From: Galliscardovia ingluviei | GTDB taxonomy: Bacteria; Actinomycetota; Actinomycetes; Actinomycetales; Bifidobacteriaceae | Direction: 5' to 3' | Assembly: GCF_014635685.1 (NCBI RefSeq) | Contig: NZ_BMDH01000001.1 | Coordinates: 248,001 to 312,000 of the forward strand | Length of the DNA stretch: 64,000 nucleotides | Part shown: positions 38,366 to 48,178 of the stretch, piece after piece | Layout: every line of letters starts with the position of its first letter | Position numbering within the stretch: position 1 is the stretch's first letter | Position numbers and translations under genes: made by a program | The notes under the pieces: model-generated | The model's database searches: none | Seen by the model: only the letters and a program-made list of their open reading frames with translations | Told to the model about the DNA's origin: nothing

Positions 38366-38394
38366 ATTATGCCATTGCAATGATACTGGCACAA
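38366..38394 (-). promoter_or_regulatory. Candidate promoter of the MoxR-VWA operon
   Basis: On the minus strand, TTGTGC (38394-38389) and CATAAT (38371-38366) are separated by 17 bases, about 65 bases before the moxR start. Confidence 0.45.
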
Positions 38395-38494
38395 CCTTTC
38401 GTTGATATATGCAAGCAATATACACAAGTTGACGAATGATACTATTGCATAAACGGATACGAAAGTATTATCCCATGTACATAGGTTAGCGATT

Positions 38495-39265
38495 TTATGA
38501 TAAAGACCAATCTACTGGCTCTGCCCCTTGTGCAATTAGTGCTTGGTTGGCTCGTGAGAATGGTTTTGATCCAAAGAAACCACGATACGCAGATAACGGG
38601 CTTGGGTGAGGTGATTCAATAAGTGTTGCGTGGGACAGTAACGGCGCAAGAGATTGTGCTTGCTTACCCCAGAGAATTGCTACCAGGGGCAGGGACTGTC
38701 CTTGTTCGTCTGTTCGGGCATTCAGTGCGCGAATTGCTTGGTCAGTTACAGTTTCCCATCCAAGACCACGATGACTATTTGGCTTTCCTGGTTCTACAGT
38801 TAAGCATCTGTTTAATAGCATCACTCCTTGTTGAGTCCAGGGGGTGAGATCTCCTGTACTTGGAGGAGCAATACCAAGATCATCATGCAATTCGGTAAAA
38901 ATATTCTGTAAAGATGCCGGTAATGGGTGAACTTGCGGATTTACTGAAAAACTCAAGCCTACAGGATGACCCGGTGTGGGGTAGGGGTCTTGACCAACAA
39001 TAAGTACACGTATGGAGTAAAAAGGAATGGTAAAAGCACGCAAAATATTGGAACTTGCTGGTAAAAATTGTTTGCCTTGTCGCATTTGCTCGCGCAAGAA
39101 ATCTCCCATGTGATGAATAGTTGGCTCAACAGGTGCTAATACTCGTGCCCAGTCTGGATCAATAAGTTCTGCAAGAGGCTTGATATGTTTTCCTTGTTGT
39201 GTTTGTCTCAGTTCTTGTGATTGGTCTTGCTGATGTGCTGTTGATTCATCGAATAATGCATGCAT
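38495..39265 (-). CDS. ung: Uracil-DNA glycosylase, family 1
   Basis: Removes uracil from DNA in base-excision repair. Family 1 motifs are intact: the water-activating loop [20 protein letters not shown] (Asp in GQDPYP) near residue 90, [16 protein letters not shown] (uracil pocket), and the C-terminal leucine/His loop [20 protein letters not shown]. At 256 residues it is slightly longer than the E. coli protein through a Gln/His-rich N-terminus. It stands alone behind the MoxR operon, on the same strand. Confidence 0.96.
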   Translation of the reverse strand: MHALFDESTAHQQDQSQELRQTQQGKHIKPLAELIDPDWARVLAPVEPTIHHMGDFLREQMRQGKQFLPASSNILRAFTIPFYSIRVLIVGQDPYPTPGHPVGLSFSVNPQVHPLPASLQNIFTELHDDLGIAPPSTGDLTPWTQQGVMLLNRCLTVEPGKPNSHRGLGWETVTDQAIRALNARTDEQGQSLPLVAILWGKQAQSLAPLLSHATLIESPHPSPLSAYRGFFGSKPFSRANQALIAQGAEPVDWSLS

Positions 39266-39384
39266 AGCAACTAGTGTAGAGGTACATGAAGAACTCTAAA
39301 AGTAAAGTTTTATATGCTGTTTGAAGTGTCCATTGGAGAAAAGCCTGACCTGATTGTAAACTATAAAAGACTTTGGGAGGACGT

Positions 39385-40104
39385 ATGAGTGATTATCAGC
39401 ATAGTAATGGTCGACCAGATGTAGAGGATGAGTTTGAAAATCCGCAGCCAGGTCCTGCGGGCTTGCATCGTGGTCAGCGTGGTGTTATGACAAGAGTGGC
39501 TCCATATCTTGTTGTCCTTATTGTTGCCGCGCTGTGTGGCTTAGGTGCGTTTATTTGGCTCTCTGGTTTCGGCGGTCAGCAGCCAACACGCTTTAACGCT
39601 ACTACTGCCCAGAGCACAACTTCGAGCAACAAGGATAGTAAGAAGAAGGATACGCAACAAACAACTGACACATCTGACACATCAAAGTCTTCTGAGGAAA
39701 AGAAATCTACAGAAAATAGCAGCACATCTGACGATACGCAACAAACAGATGCTACTAATTCTGCAAATGCTACAGATGCAAATAATCAATCTCATCAGGA
39801 ACAGTCTCAGAATCAGCCGCAACAACAGAGTGTGAACCGCGCAATTGCTATTACCGTGTATAATGGTACAGGTATAAACGGGTATGCAGCGCAACATGCC
39901 AGTACATTAACTTCTTCTGGATATACCAGTGTTACACCTAAGAATCCTAACAATGCTGCAACATTGCCACAGGTGAGCACAGTATGGTACGAAAATGAAT
40001 CCGACCGGGCTACCGCAGAAGATGTAGCTAAACAGCTTGGCATTAGTCAGGTCACACAAGCGAATGGTTTGGAAACGCCCGTAGCTGTGGCGCTAATGCA
40101 ATAA
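39385..40104 (+). CDS. LytR C-terminal-domain protein (membrane-anchored)
   Basis: 239 residues: a cytoplasmic stretch (~30 residues), a hydrophobic helix (YLVVLIVAALCGLGAFIWLS) near 39-58, a Ser/Thr/Asn/Gln-rich linker (~70-145), and a LytR_C domain (about 150-239, IAITVYNGTGINGYAAQHAS). LytR_C domains accompany cell-wall polymer attachment proteins (LCP family), but no LCP catalytic domain is here, so it is an accessory or regulator at the cell surface. The ATG follows GGGAGG; a longer reading from 39373 has no support. It is followed by a strong terminator. Confidence 0.85.
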   Translation: MSDYQHSNGRPDVEDEFENPQPGPAGLHRGQRGVMTRVAPYLVVLIVAALCGLGAFIWLSGFGGQQPTRFNATTAQSTTSSNKDSKKKDTQQTTDTSDTSKSSEEKKSTENSSTSDDTQQTDATNSANATDANNQSHQEQSQNQPQQQSVNRAIAITVYNGTGINGYAAQHASTLTSSGYTSVTPKNPNNAATLPQVSTVWYENESDRATAEDVAKQLGISQVTQANGLETPVAVALMQ

Positions 40105-40159
40105 TACATATTTTTTACATATGCTGAAATCCTTGAAAATACAATAAAAGATAGCATTT

Positions 40160-40196
40160 AATACGCCGTTGGTTTCTCGCCAACGGCGTATTTTAT
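40160..40196 (+). terminator. Terminator before the groEL leader
   Basis: Perfect 13-base stem AATACGCCGTTGG/CCAACGGCGTATT, seven-base loop, then TTTTATAAAA. It separates the LytR_C gene from the groEL control region. Confidence 0.9.
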
Positions 40197-40204
40197 AAAA
40201 ATAA

Positions 40205-40231
40205 TTGGCACTCATCGAGTGAGAGTGCTAA
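40205..40231 (+). promoter_or_regulatory. CIRCE element (HrcA operator) of groEL
   Basis: TTGGCACTC-N9-GAGTGCTAA matches the CIRCE consensus TTAGCACTC-N9-GAGTGCTAA with one mismatch. The HrcA repressor binds here. A candidate -35 TTGGCA overlaps the left arm, with CTAATC 17 bases on, so HrcA would block the promoter. Confidence 0.93.
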
Positions 40232-40239
40232 TCTCACAG

Positions 40240-40266
40240 TTAGCACTCAAAGCATGAGAGTGACAA
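40240..40266 (+). promoter_or_regulatory. Second, degenerate CIRCE element of groEL
   Basis: TTAGCACTC-N9-GAGTGACAA: the left arm is perfect and the right arm has two mismatches. It sits 35 bases after the first CIRCE (start to start). The right arm of the first and left arm of the second also form GAGTGCTAA-N8-TTAGCACTC. Confidence 0.75.
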
Positions 40267-40306
40267 AGTAGCTGACGACTTTGACTAACATGCTGAAAGT
40301 GAGTAA

Positions 40307-41947
<1,641 letters not shown>

Positions 41948-41990
41948 AGCTCAAGGCAATTAGTGAACTAACACTAGTGCATAACAAAAT

Positions 41991-42021
41991 AAGCCGGTCA
42001 AGGAAACTTGACCGGCTTTTT
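41991..42021 (+). terminator. Terminator after groEL
   Basis: Perfect 12-base stem AAGCCGGTCAAG/CTTGACCGGCTT with a GAAA tetraloop and a T tract. Confidence 0.93.
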
Positions 42022-42142
42022 ACTTCCAAAAGTGACTATCGAGTGTGACGGGATATACAAATAGGCATGCTTGCGCCATAAAAGAGCAGAGAATAATAGG
42101 CGCAAACATGCTATATGCTACGAAATTAGTGGTAAGAACTTA

Positions 42143-42433
42143 TTATGAAGCAAAAAGCCTAGTTGCTTGAGCTTCAGCATCAGAGTACACCATAGAAGCC
42201 TGAGATAATGCTTGCTGGATTGACTCTAATGATAGTTCCATTTGATGTTGTGCTTGCTTCCACTGTTCACTAACTGTGGTGAACTGTGCCGCAGCACCTC
42301 CATGCCAGACATCTTGCAACTGCGTAAGGGAACTATACATTCCAGCAACGGCTTCGCGAATTCTTGAAACGGAAGCTGAAACAGCTGCTGATGCTGCTTG
42401 GATTTGTTCGGGATCTACTTGATATTGTGGCAT
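42143..42433 (-). CDS. WXG100 (ESAT-6-like) protein
   Basis: 96 residues with a canonical helix-turn-helix: LTQLQDVWHGGAAAQFTTVSE holds Trp-His-Gly (WXG) in the turn near residue 43, flanked by two amphipathic helices. Proteins of this group are small dimers exported by type VII (ESX) systems. No EccC-type ATPase or EsxB partner is visible in this window, so the secretion system must be elsewhere or lost. The start follows AAGGAGAT. It is transcribed alone, convergent with groEL. Confidence 0.92.
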   Translation of the reverse strand: MPQYQVDPEQIQAASAAVSASVSRIREAVAGMYSSLTQLQDVWHGGAAAQFTTVSEQWKQAQHQMELSLESIQQALSQASMVYSDAEAQATRLFAS

Positions 42434-42675
42434 TTATCTCCTTGGTAGATTCGTAATGGATAAGTATGAGGTCAGTGTTCATCGCTGAACACTGTGAAGC
42501 GCTTAAGCATCGATCGATATTTCGAGACTAACAAAAGAGGCAAGAAGTGCAAAGTTAGCAAAATAATGTTAACAAGTATGTACCCCCTATCGGTGATTTT
42601 GTGACTAGCACATATAGTGGTGGAGGAAGATGTGTAACATTGATACGTAGCAGATGGAAATAGTAGGGAGTAAGC

Positions 42676-43440
42676 ATGCAGCATAGCAATACAAGGATTT
42701 ATCGGCATATGGTGACGACAGCTCGTCTCTTGTGCATAGTGGGTGTTGTGTGGGGCATAGTGCTCGCTATATGTCTACCATCATTGTCTTATGCAGATAC
42801 CCAAACTGATATAGCGACACAGAACAATACACAGCAAGGCGTAGATTCGACAAAGTCAAATGAACATGGTGTTGTAGTAGGTGATAATATTATTGATTCG
42901 CAGAATTTGCTTGGTGGGAATTTAGACCGTGTTAATGATGCAATCAATGATGTTTATGCTAGAACACAAGTTACATTGCAGCTCATGTATATTCCACATT
43001 TTGCTGATACAAGCGATCCCGAACAGTGGGCAACTACATATATTCAAAATACTCATCCTGCTAAAAATACAGTCTTTATGGCAGTAGCTTCTGCAGATGG
43101 AAATGTAGTTGTAGTGGTGTCACAGGGTTCAGATTCATGGCTTTCCAACCAAGAAACCGTTGATACACTTACTGATGCTGCACTCGGACCATTAAATCAA
43201 AAGAATCCTGATTGGGCTGGTTCAGCTATTGCATTATCCAACGCAATTATTGATCAACGATATCCTAGTGTTGGGCAGTGGATACAGCGACATAGTGTTG
43301 CGGTAATAGCAGTATCCATAGTAGTGCTATTGGCGCTTATCGGTATAGTTCTTGTACTAGTGCGTTATCAACGACAGCGTAGTGTACGTAGACAATTGGA
43401 ACGTAGATCACGTTCTCATCGTGCAAATAGGAAAGAGTGA
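42676..43440 (+). CDS. TPM-domain-like membrane protein
   Basis: 254 residues with a signal-like N-terminal helix (ARLLCIVGVVWGIVLAICLP, 17-36) ending SLSYADT, an outside domain of about 130 residues with VFMAVASADGNVVVVVSQGSD typical of the TPM (YgcG/TLP18.3) fold, a transmembrane helix (~208-232, VIAVSIVVLLALIGIVLVLV) and a very basic short tail. TPM domains are involved in envelope maintenance and some have phosphatase activity; the exact function is unknown. The ATG follows AGGGAG. It lies before the response regulator and may share its regulation. Confidence 0.72.
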   Translation: MQHSNTRIYRHMVTTARLLCIVGVVWGIVLAICLPSLSYADTQTDIATQNNTQQGVDSTKSNEHGVVVGDNIIDSQNLLGGNLDRVNDAINDVYARTQVTLQLMYIPHFADTSDPEQWATTYIQNTHPAKNTVFMAVASADGNVVVVVSQGSDSWLSNQETVDTLTDAALGPLNQKNPDWAGSAIALSNAIIDQRYPSVGQWIQRHSVAVIAVSIVVLLALIGIVLVLVRYQRQRSVRRQLERRSRSHRANRKE

Positions 43441-43494
43441 ATATCTTAAACTAGGCTTTAAGTTTTCTTTCAGAAAATTATCAGTTTTACTCCG

Positions 43495-43507
43495 TATACT
43501 TGAGAAC
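43495..43507 (+). promoter_or_regulatory. -10 element implying leaderless transcription of the response regulator
   Basis: TATACT (43495-43500) is followed by exactly seven bases and then the ATG, so transcription would begin at the start codon. No ribosome site is present. The -35 region is weak. Confidence 0.5.
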
Positions 43508-44236
43508 ATGAGTGCAGCAATAGAAGCATCAATTGTAGTTGTTGATGACGAACCATCCATCCGTGAGCTCCTTGTAGCATCATTGCATTTTTCCGGATTT
43601 GAGGTATCTACTGCCGGTACAGGTAGTGAGGCTATCGAAGTTATTGAACGGGAGCAACCTGATCTTATTGTGATGGATGTTATGCTTCCTGATATTGATG
43701 GTTTTACGGTAACAAGAAGAATTCGGCAAGAAGGCATTACATCTCCAGTACTTTTTCTCACTGCTCGCGACGACACCCAGGATAAGATTATGGGGTTAAC
43801 TGTTGGCGGCGATGACTATGTTACGAAGCCCTTTAGTCTGGAAGAAGTAGTAGCTAGGATTCGAGCGATTTTAAGACGAACCCGTGAACAAGAAGCTGCT
43901 GATCCAATTATTCGTGTTGCAGACTTAGAGATTAACGAAGATTCGCATGATGTTTCGCGTCATGGTGTAGCAATTGATTTAAGTCCGACAGAGTACAAAC
44001 TCTTACGCTACTTGATGGATAATGAAGGTCGCGTATTGTCTAAAGCACAAATACTTGATCACGTATGGCAATACGACTGGGGTGGCGATGCAGCTATCGT
44101 TGAGTCATATATCTCTTACTTGCGAAAAAAAGTTGATGGCATTACCTACACCGATGCACAAGGCAATGAGCAAAAGGTGACTCCACTTATTCAAACAAAG
44201 CGCGGCATTGGGTATATGATTCGCGAACAACAGTAG
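43508..44236 (+). CDS. OmpR/PhoB-family response regulator
   Basis: 242 residues: receiver domain (~1-125) with the acidic pair VVVDDEPSIR, the phosphorylated Asp in DLIVMDVMLPDIDGF near residue 58, the conserved Thr (LFLTARDD) and Lys (VTKPFSL), then a winged-helix DNA-binding domain (SPTEYKLLRYLMDN, YISYLRKKVDG, IQTKRGIGYMI). Its partner kinase follows 18 bases downstream. Such MtrA/PrrA-like pairs in actinobacteria control envelope and growth genes; the target set here is unknown. The start has a -10-like TATACT seven bases upstream and no ribosome site. Confidence 0.95.
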   Translation: MSAAIEASIVVVDDEPSIRELLVASLHFSGFEVSTAGTGSEAIEVIEREQPDLIVMDVMLPDIDGFTVTRRIRQEGITSPVLFLTARDDTQDKIMGLTVGGDDYVTKPFSLEEVVARIRAILRRTREQEAADPIIRVADLEINEDSHDVSRHGVAIDLSPTEYKLLRYLMDNEGRVLSKAQILDHVWQYDWGGDAAIVESYISYLRKKVDGITYTDAQGNEQKVTPLIQTKRGIGYMIREQQ

Positions 44237-44254
44237 AGTGTTTTCAGGAGCAAT

Positions 44255-46366
44255 ATGTCCCAGAAAGAAAACAATCGCGATGATGCTGCCATATTATCGG
44301 ATGGAGCGTTGAATCATCATCCTGACCAAATTTCCCAAGCGGTGGATAAGCAGTTGAGCTCGTCGCACTCAAGCCCAGTCGCTGATACACAGCAGCCTAG
44401 TACGTATCAACCCGCCGAACTGCATCATGCTGCGAATCCATCTACGCAGCATGAGCATAAGCAATATGAACAAGATGAGCAGCAAGAAACTGTTGCAGTT
44501 TCTACTTCCTCACCCGACACGACTGAGTATGGCCAGTTCAACGAGCAGACTGACTTTACTGGAAACACAGAACAACAGCATGCGAAAAAAGTTCGTACAT
44601 CTACGAAACGAACAGTATTGCAATATCTTGATGCAGTGCCGCTTTCCACGCGACTGGTTTCTATTATTCTTGTGCTACTACTCGCTAGTAGTGCTGTGGT
44701 TGGTTTTGCTGTCAGACAGCTAGTTGGTAGTTATATTATTGACAAAACGGACACTCAGTTAATGAGACAGTCTGAATTAGTGCTGAATAATATTAATACT
44801 TTACAGCAGTCAGACCGAACTGATTCTATGGGCTTAACTGATTATTATTTGCAGCTACGGGACTCGCATTATGTGATTCAGGGTACGCCGCTTATGCCGG
44901 TACTTCCTGATGGAGTGAGCTCAGCTCCAGTGCTCCCACCATCAGGATCAATTGGCAATATACAAATTGGTCAGCCTTTTACTACTAATGCCGCTGTTCA
45001 GATTATCGGCAATAACTCTCGTGCTTCAGTGCGTATGGCTAATGCTCCTTGGCGCGTGCTTGCAGTGAATTGGACAGTTCCTGAAGTCAAGAACGCGCGT
45101 GGTGAAGTGATTACTCAGGGAGCAAAAGGTGTAGCATTTATTGGTTTGTCATTGTATGACATGCAAGACACTATGCAAATTGTCACCAAATACTTTATCG
45201 CAGTAGGTGTTGCTACAGCATTGCTGGCAACAGTATTGGCTTCTATGGCTATTGAGCGCACACTGCGACCGTTGAAGCGTATTGAAAAAACTGCTGCTCA
45301 AATTGCTGATGGTGACTTGTCTCAGCGTGTACCGCAGGCCCCAGAAAATACAGAGGTTGGGTCTCTATCTCGCTCTTTGAACCGTATGCTTTCTAGAATC
45401 GAAGGAAGCTTTATTGAGCAGCAGCGTACTACGGAGAAAATGAAGCGTTTTGTATCTGATGCAAGCCATGAATTACGCACGCCACTGGCTACTATCCATG
45501 GATATGCTGAGTTGTACCGTATGCAGCGTAATTATCCTGGTGCGTTAGAAAGAGCGGACGAATCTATTAAGCATATTGAACAGTCGAGCTCAAGAATGTC
45601 AGCACTAGTTGAAGATTTACTGTCCTTGGCACGTATGGATGAAGGTCGAGGTGTAGACCTTACACATCGCACCAATATTACGCGTATTGTGCATGATGCG
45701 TGTGAAGATTTACACGCGCTTAATCCTGAACGTCCTATTGATTTGGGGTCACTTGAAGTGACACAGATTCAGACGAATAACCCAGAGGAAGCAGTACATC
45801 GACTGAAGTTTATTCAGCAGCTTCCGCCTGACCTTTGGATGTATGCTGATCAAAATCGTCTACGTCAGGTTATTACCAATATTGTGGGCAATATTCATCG
45901 GTATACCCCACAGGATTCTCCTGTACAGATGGCGCTTTCACTGATCCCTGCCTATATGACACCACAGGAGCTAGCAGCGATGAACTCCTCAGTCGAGTCT
46001 CTGGACTCATTTGTTCGCTCTGCTCAGTATGCTGCCCAGCAACTGCATGACAGTGATAATGCGACACAACATCAGGAGATAACTGCACCATTACATAATT
46101 ATGCAGTGCTGAGAATTATTGACCATGGTCCTGGCCTACAACCGCATGATTTGCATATGATTTTTGAGCGTTTTTACACTGCAGATTTATCGCGTACACG
46201 GGAAAAAGGAGGCACTGGTCTAGGTATGGCTATTGCCCAATCAGCAGTAAAAGCGCATCACGGATTGATCTGTGCATCACATACTCCACAAGGTGGCTTA
46301 ACCTTTACTGTGGTACTGCCGGCTGATACCGATAGCATTACGCAGGATCAACCTACCCAAGAATAG
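44255..46366 (+). CDS. Sensor histidine kinase with long Gln/His-rich N-terminus
   Basis: 703 residues. The first ~118 are hydrophilic and Gln/His/Ser-rich, in front of the first membrane helix (STRLVSIILVLLLASSAVVG, ~130-150). An outside domain follows, then a second helix (IAVGVATALLATVLASMAIE, ~312-332), HAMP (LKRIEKTAAQIADGDLSQRV), HisKA with phosphorylated His in SDASHELRTPLATIHGY, and a catalytic domain with NRLRQVITNIVGNIHRYT, DHGPGLQPHDL and EKGGTGLGMAIAQSAVKAHH. The catalytic domain has an insert of about 50 residues between the N and G boxes. Start ATG follows AGGAG. It forms a two-component pair with the preceding regulator. Confidence 0.93.
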   Translation: MSQKENNRDDAAILSDGALNHHPDQISQAVDKQLSSSHSSPVADTQQPSTYQPAELHHAANPSTQHEHKQYEQDEQQETVAVSTSSPDTTEYGQFNEQTDFTGNTEQQHAKKVRTSTKRTVLQYLDAVPLSTRLVSIILVLLLASSAVVGFAVRQLVGSYIIDKTDTQLMRQSELVLNNINTLQQSDRTDSMGLTDYYLQLRDSHYVIQGTPLMPVLPDGVSSAPVLPPSGSIGNIQIGQPFTTNAAVQIIGNNSRASVRMANAPWRVLAVNWTVPEVKNARGEVITQGAKGVAFIGLSLYDMQDTMQIVTKYFIAVGVATALLATVLASMAIERTLRPLKRIEKTAAQIADGDLSQRVPQAPENTEVGSLSRSLNRMLSRIEGSFIEQQRTTEKMKRFVSDASHELRTPLATIHGYAELYRMQRNYPGALERADESIKHIEQSSSRMSALVEDLLSLARMDEGRGVDLTHRTNITRIVHDACEDLHALNPERPIDLGSLEVTQIQTNNPEEAVHRLKFIQQLPPDLWMYADQNRLRQVITNIVGNIHRYTPQDSPVQMALSLIPAYMTPQELAAMNSSVESLDSFVRSAQYAAQQLHDSDNATQHQEITAPLHNYAVLRIIDHGPGLQPHDLHMIFERFYTADLSRTREKGGTGLGMAIAQSAVKAHHGLICASHTPQGGLTFTVVLPADTDSITQDQPTQE

Positions 46367-46465
46367 TATTCGTAGTATTGATTGGACATGGAGAATTCGA
46401 CTACCCAATTATGTGTCAGACCGTCTTATTGCTAACTATTCTCTTAGCGAATTGAGTGGGTATTG

Positions 46466-46493
46466 TTGAATGGTGCAACGGATAGAGTACAAT
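46466..46493 (+). promoter_or_regulatory. Promoter of the cold-shock-domain gene
   Basis: TTGAAT (46466-46471), a 16-base spacer and TACAAT (46488-46493), 42 bases before the start codon. Confidence 0.5.
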
Positions 46494-46535
46494 AGATGGT
46501 CGGTTTACTTTGTAATCTGAAGTAGAGGTGATGAA

Positions 46536-46925
46536 ATGCCAAGCGGAAAGATTCGTTGGTTCGATGCCAAAAAGGGATATGGCTTTATTGCAAGTGATGA
46601 TGGCAATGACGTATATCTTCCTGCTTCAGCACTACCAGCAGGAGTAACAACGCTTCGAAAAGGGGCAAAAGTAGAGTTTTCCCTAGTCGAAGGGCGTCGT
46701 GGACCTCAGGCAATGGGTATAGAATTATTGGCGCCAGCACCATCAATGGTTAAAGCAAGTCGTCCTTCAGCAGATGATATGGCTGCTATTGTTGAAGATT
46801 TGATTAAGCTACTTGATCATGCTGGTAATACTTTGCGTCGTCATCGTTATCCTTCTGCAGCAGAATCACGTAAATTAGCCAAAGTTATGCGTGCTGTTGC
46901 TGATAATTTTGATGTAGAAGAGTAG
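46536..46925 (+). CDS. Cold-shock-domain protein with C-terminal extension
   Basis: 129 residues. The first ~65 form a cold-shock RNA/DNA-binding domain: GKIRWFDAKKGYGFIASDD carries RNP1 (KGYGFI), but the RNP2-like region is VYLPASA in place of the usual VFVHxS, so two aromatic/His contacts are altered. The remaining ~60 residues are a helical, partly basic extension. The ATG is led by GAGGTG. A DUF3027 gene follows 30 bases on, an arrangement common in actinobacteria. Probably an RNA chaperone or regulator. Confidence 0.9.
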   Translation: MPSGKIRWFDAKKGYGFIASDDGNDVYLPASALPAGVTTLRKGAKVEFSLVEGRRGPQAMGIELLAPAPSMVKASRPSADDMAAIVEDLIKLLDHAGNTLRRHRYPSAAESRKLAKVMRAVADNFDVEE

Positions 46926-46955
46926 TCTAGAGTCTTTAAGGTGTAGGGAGCAAAC

Positions 46956-48110
46956 GTGCCACAAGAACAGATACAGGACAATACTGTAGAACGCATTGAT
47001 ATGGGAACAATAGCTCATGATGTTCTTGATTTGGCACGTAGTGTTGCACTTGAAGTTGCTGATAATCCCGAGCAAGTTGGCGATGCTGTTGCAGCCTTTG
47101 CTATAGAACCACAGGTTGTTGATTTTCGGTTCAGCTCCAATATGAAAGGTTATGAGGGATGGCAATGGTCAGTAACACTGTATCATGATGTTGATCGTGA
47201 ACAATGGACTGTTAATGAGTCTTCACTCATCCCAGGTGAGGATTCGTTACTGCCTCCACAGTGGATTCCTTGGAAGGACAGATTACTGCCAAGCGATTTA
47301 TCAGTGACTGATGTAATCGGCACAGAACAAGATGACGCGCGTCTGGAAACTGGTTTTAGAAAAACACGATCAGTTGATGAAGTAGTCCATGACATTTTAG
47401 ACGATCATCAATCAGATCCACATCAGTTAGTACACGGTCAAGGAGTTATACGGCTGTATAGCCAAGATCGCACCTTGCTACAGTCCGTACAGCACGTATC
47501 GTCTGTTGAGCATTCAGGTGATTTTAAGTCTCAGCATTTTACTGATGGTCAAGAGCAACTGCATAAAACGCAGACGCAAGAACTACAAGAAGAATTGGAA
47601 GTAGTTCAAGAGATGGAGCTTTCACGCCGTCGTGTGTTGACACCATACGGGCGTGCGCAGGCAGCTGAGCGGTGGTATGCGGGTCAGCATGGACCAAAGT
47701 CATTATCCACTAAGGCAGCAGATGGATCAGTGTGTCAAACTTGTGGGTTCTTTGTTCCACTGAGTGGCGAATTAAATCTTATGTTTGGTGTGTGTGCCAA
47801 TGTGTGGAGTCCTGACGATGGTCGAGTAGTGTCTCGTGATCACGGATGTGGTCAGCACTCAGATATTGAGCCGCTAACACCTTCACATCTCTGGGTGCAA
47901 CCCAAGCCAGCTTTTGATGATATGCATATTGATATTGTGGCTCAAGCTCCTCGTGTAGAGCGAGAGTCTATAGATGCATTGGAACAAGCTGCCGATGAAC
48001 GGTCCAAAGGTATGTTCAACACGTCTAAGACTGATACTACTGATACCGATGCTGCTGATGAAGATGACATGGACAAAACTGATGGCGTAAGTGAGGAGCT
48101 ATCGGAGTAG
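46956..48110 (+). CDS. DUF3027-domain protein
   Basis: 384 residues. The N-terminal half has the DUF3027 pattern (LARSVALEVADNPEQVGD, VDFRFSSNMKGYEGWQWSVTL, SLLPPQWIPWKDRLLPSDL). A second conserved block (~255-310) includes CQTCGFFVPLSGELNLMFG, a Cys-x-x-Cys type site, and DHGCGQHSD. The end is Asp/Glu-rich. The family is actinobacterial and of unknown function, usually next to a cold-shock-domain gene as here. GTG start behind AGGGAG. Both ends of the gene are well supported. Confidence 0.9.
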   Translation: MPQEQIQDNTVERIDMGTIAHDVLDLARSVALEVADNPEQVGDAVAAFAIEPQVVDFRFSSNMKGYEGWQWSVTLYHDVDREQWTVNESSLIPGEDSLLPPQWIPWKDRLLPSDLSVTDVIGTEQDDARLETGFRKTRSVDEVVHDILDDHQSDPHQLVHGQGVIRLYSQDRTLLQSVQHVSSVEHSGDFKSQHFTDGQEQLHKTQTQELQEELEVVQEMELSRRRVLTPYGRAQAAERWYAGQHGPKSLSTKAADGSVCQTCGFFVPLSGELNLMFGVCANVWSPDDGRVVSRDHGCGQHSDIEPLTPSHLWVQPKPAFDDMHIDIVAQAPRVERESIDALEQAADERSKGMFNTSKTDTTDTDAADEDDMDKTDGVSEELSE

Positions 48111-48120
48111 TCCCTAATAT

Positions 48121-48173
48121 AAATGCTATGTATTACGTGTATTTCGCAGTAATACACGTAATACATAGCATTT
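48121..48173. terminator. Long perfect hairpin between convergent genes
   Basis: A 23-base perfectly paired stem (48121-48143 with 48151-48173) and a seven-base loop. A bidirectional terminator is likely, with A/T ends serving both strands. Confidence 0.8.
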
Positions 48174-48178
48174 ACAAC

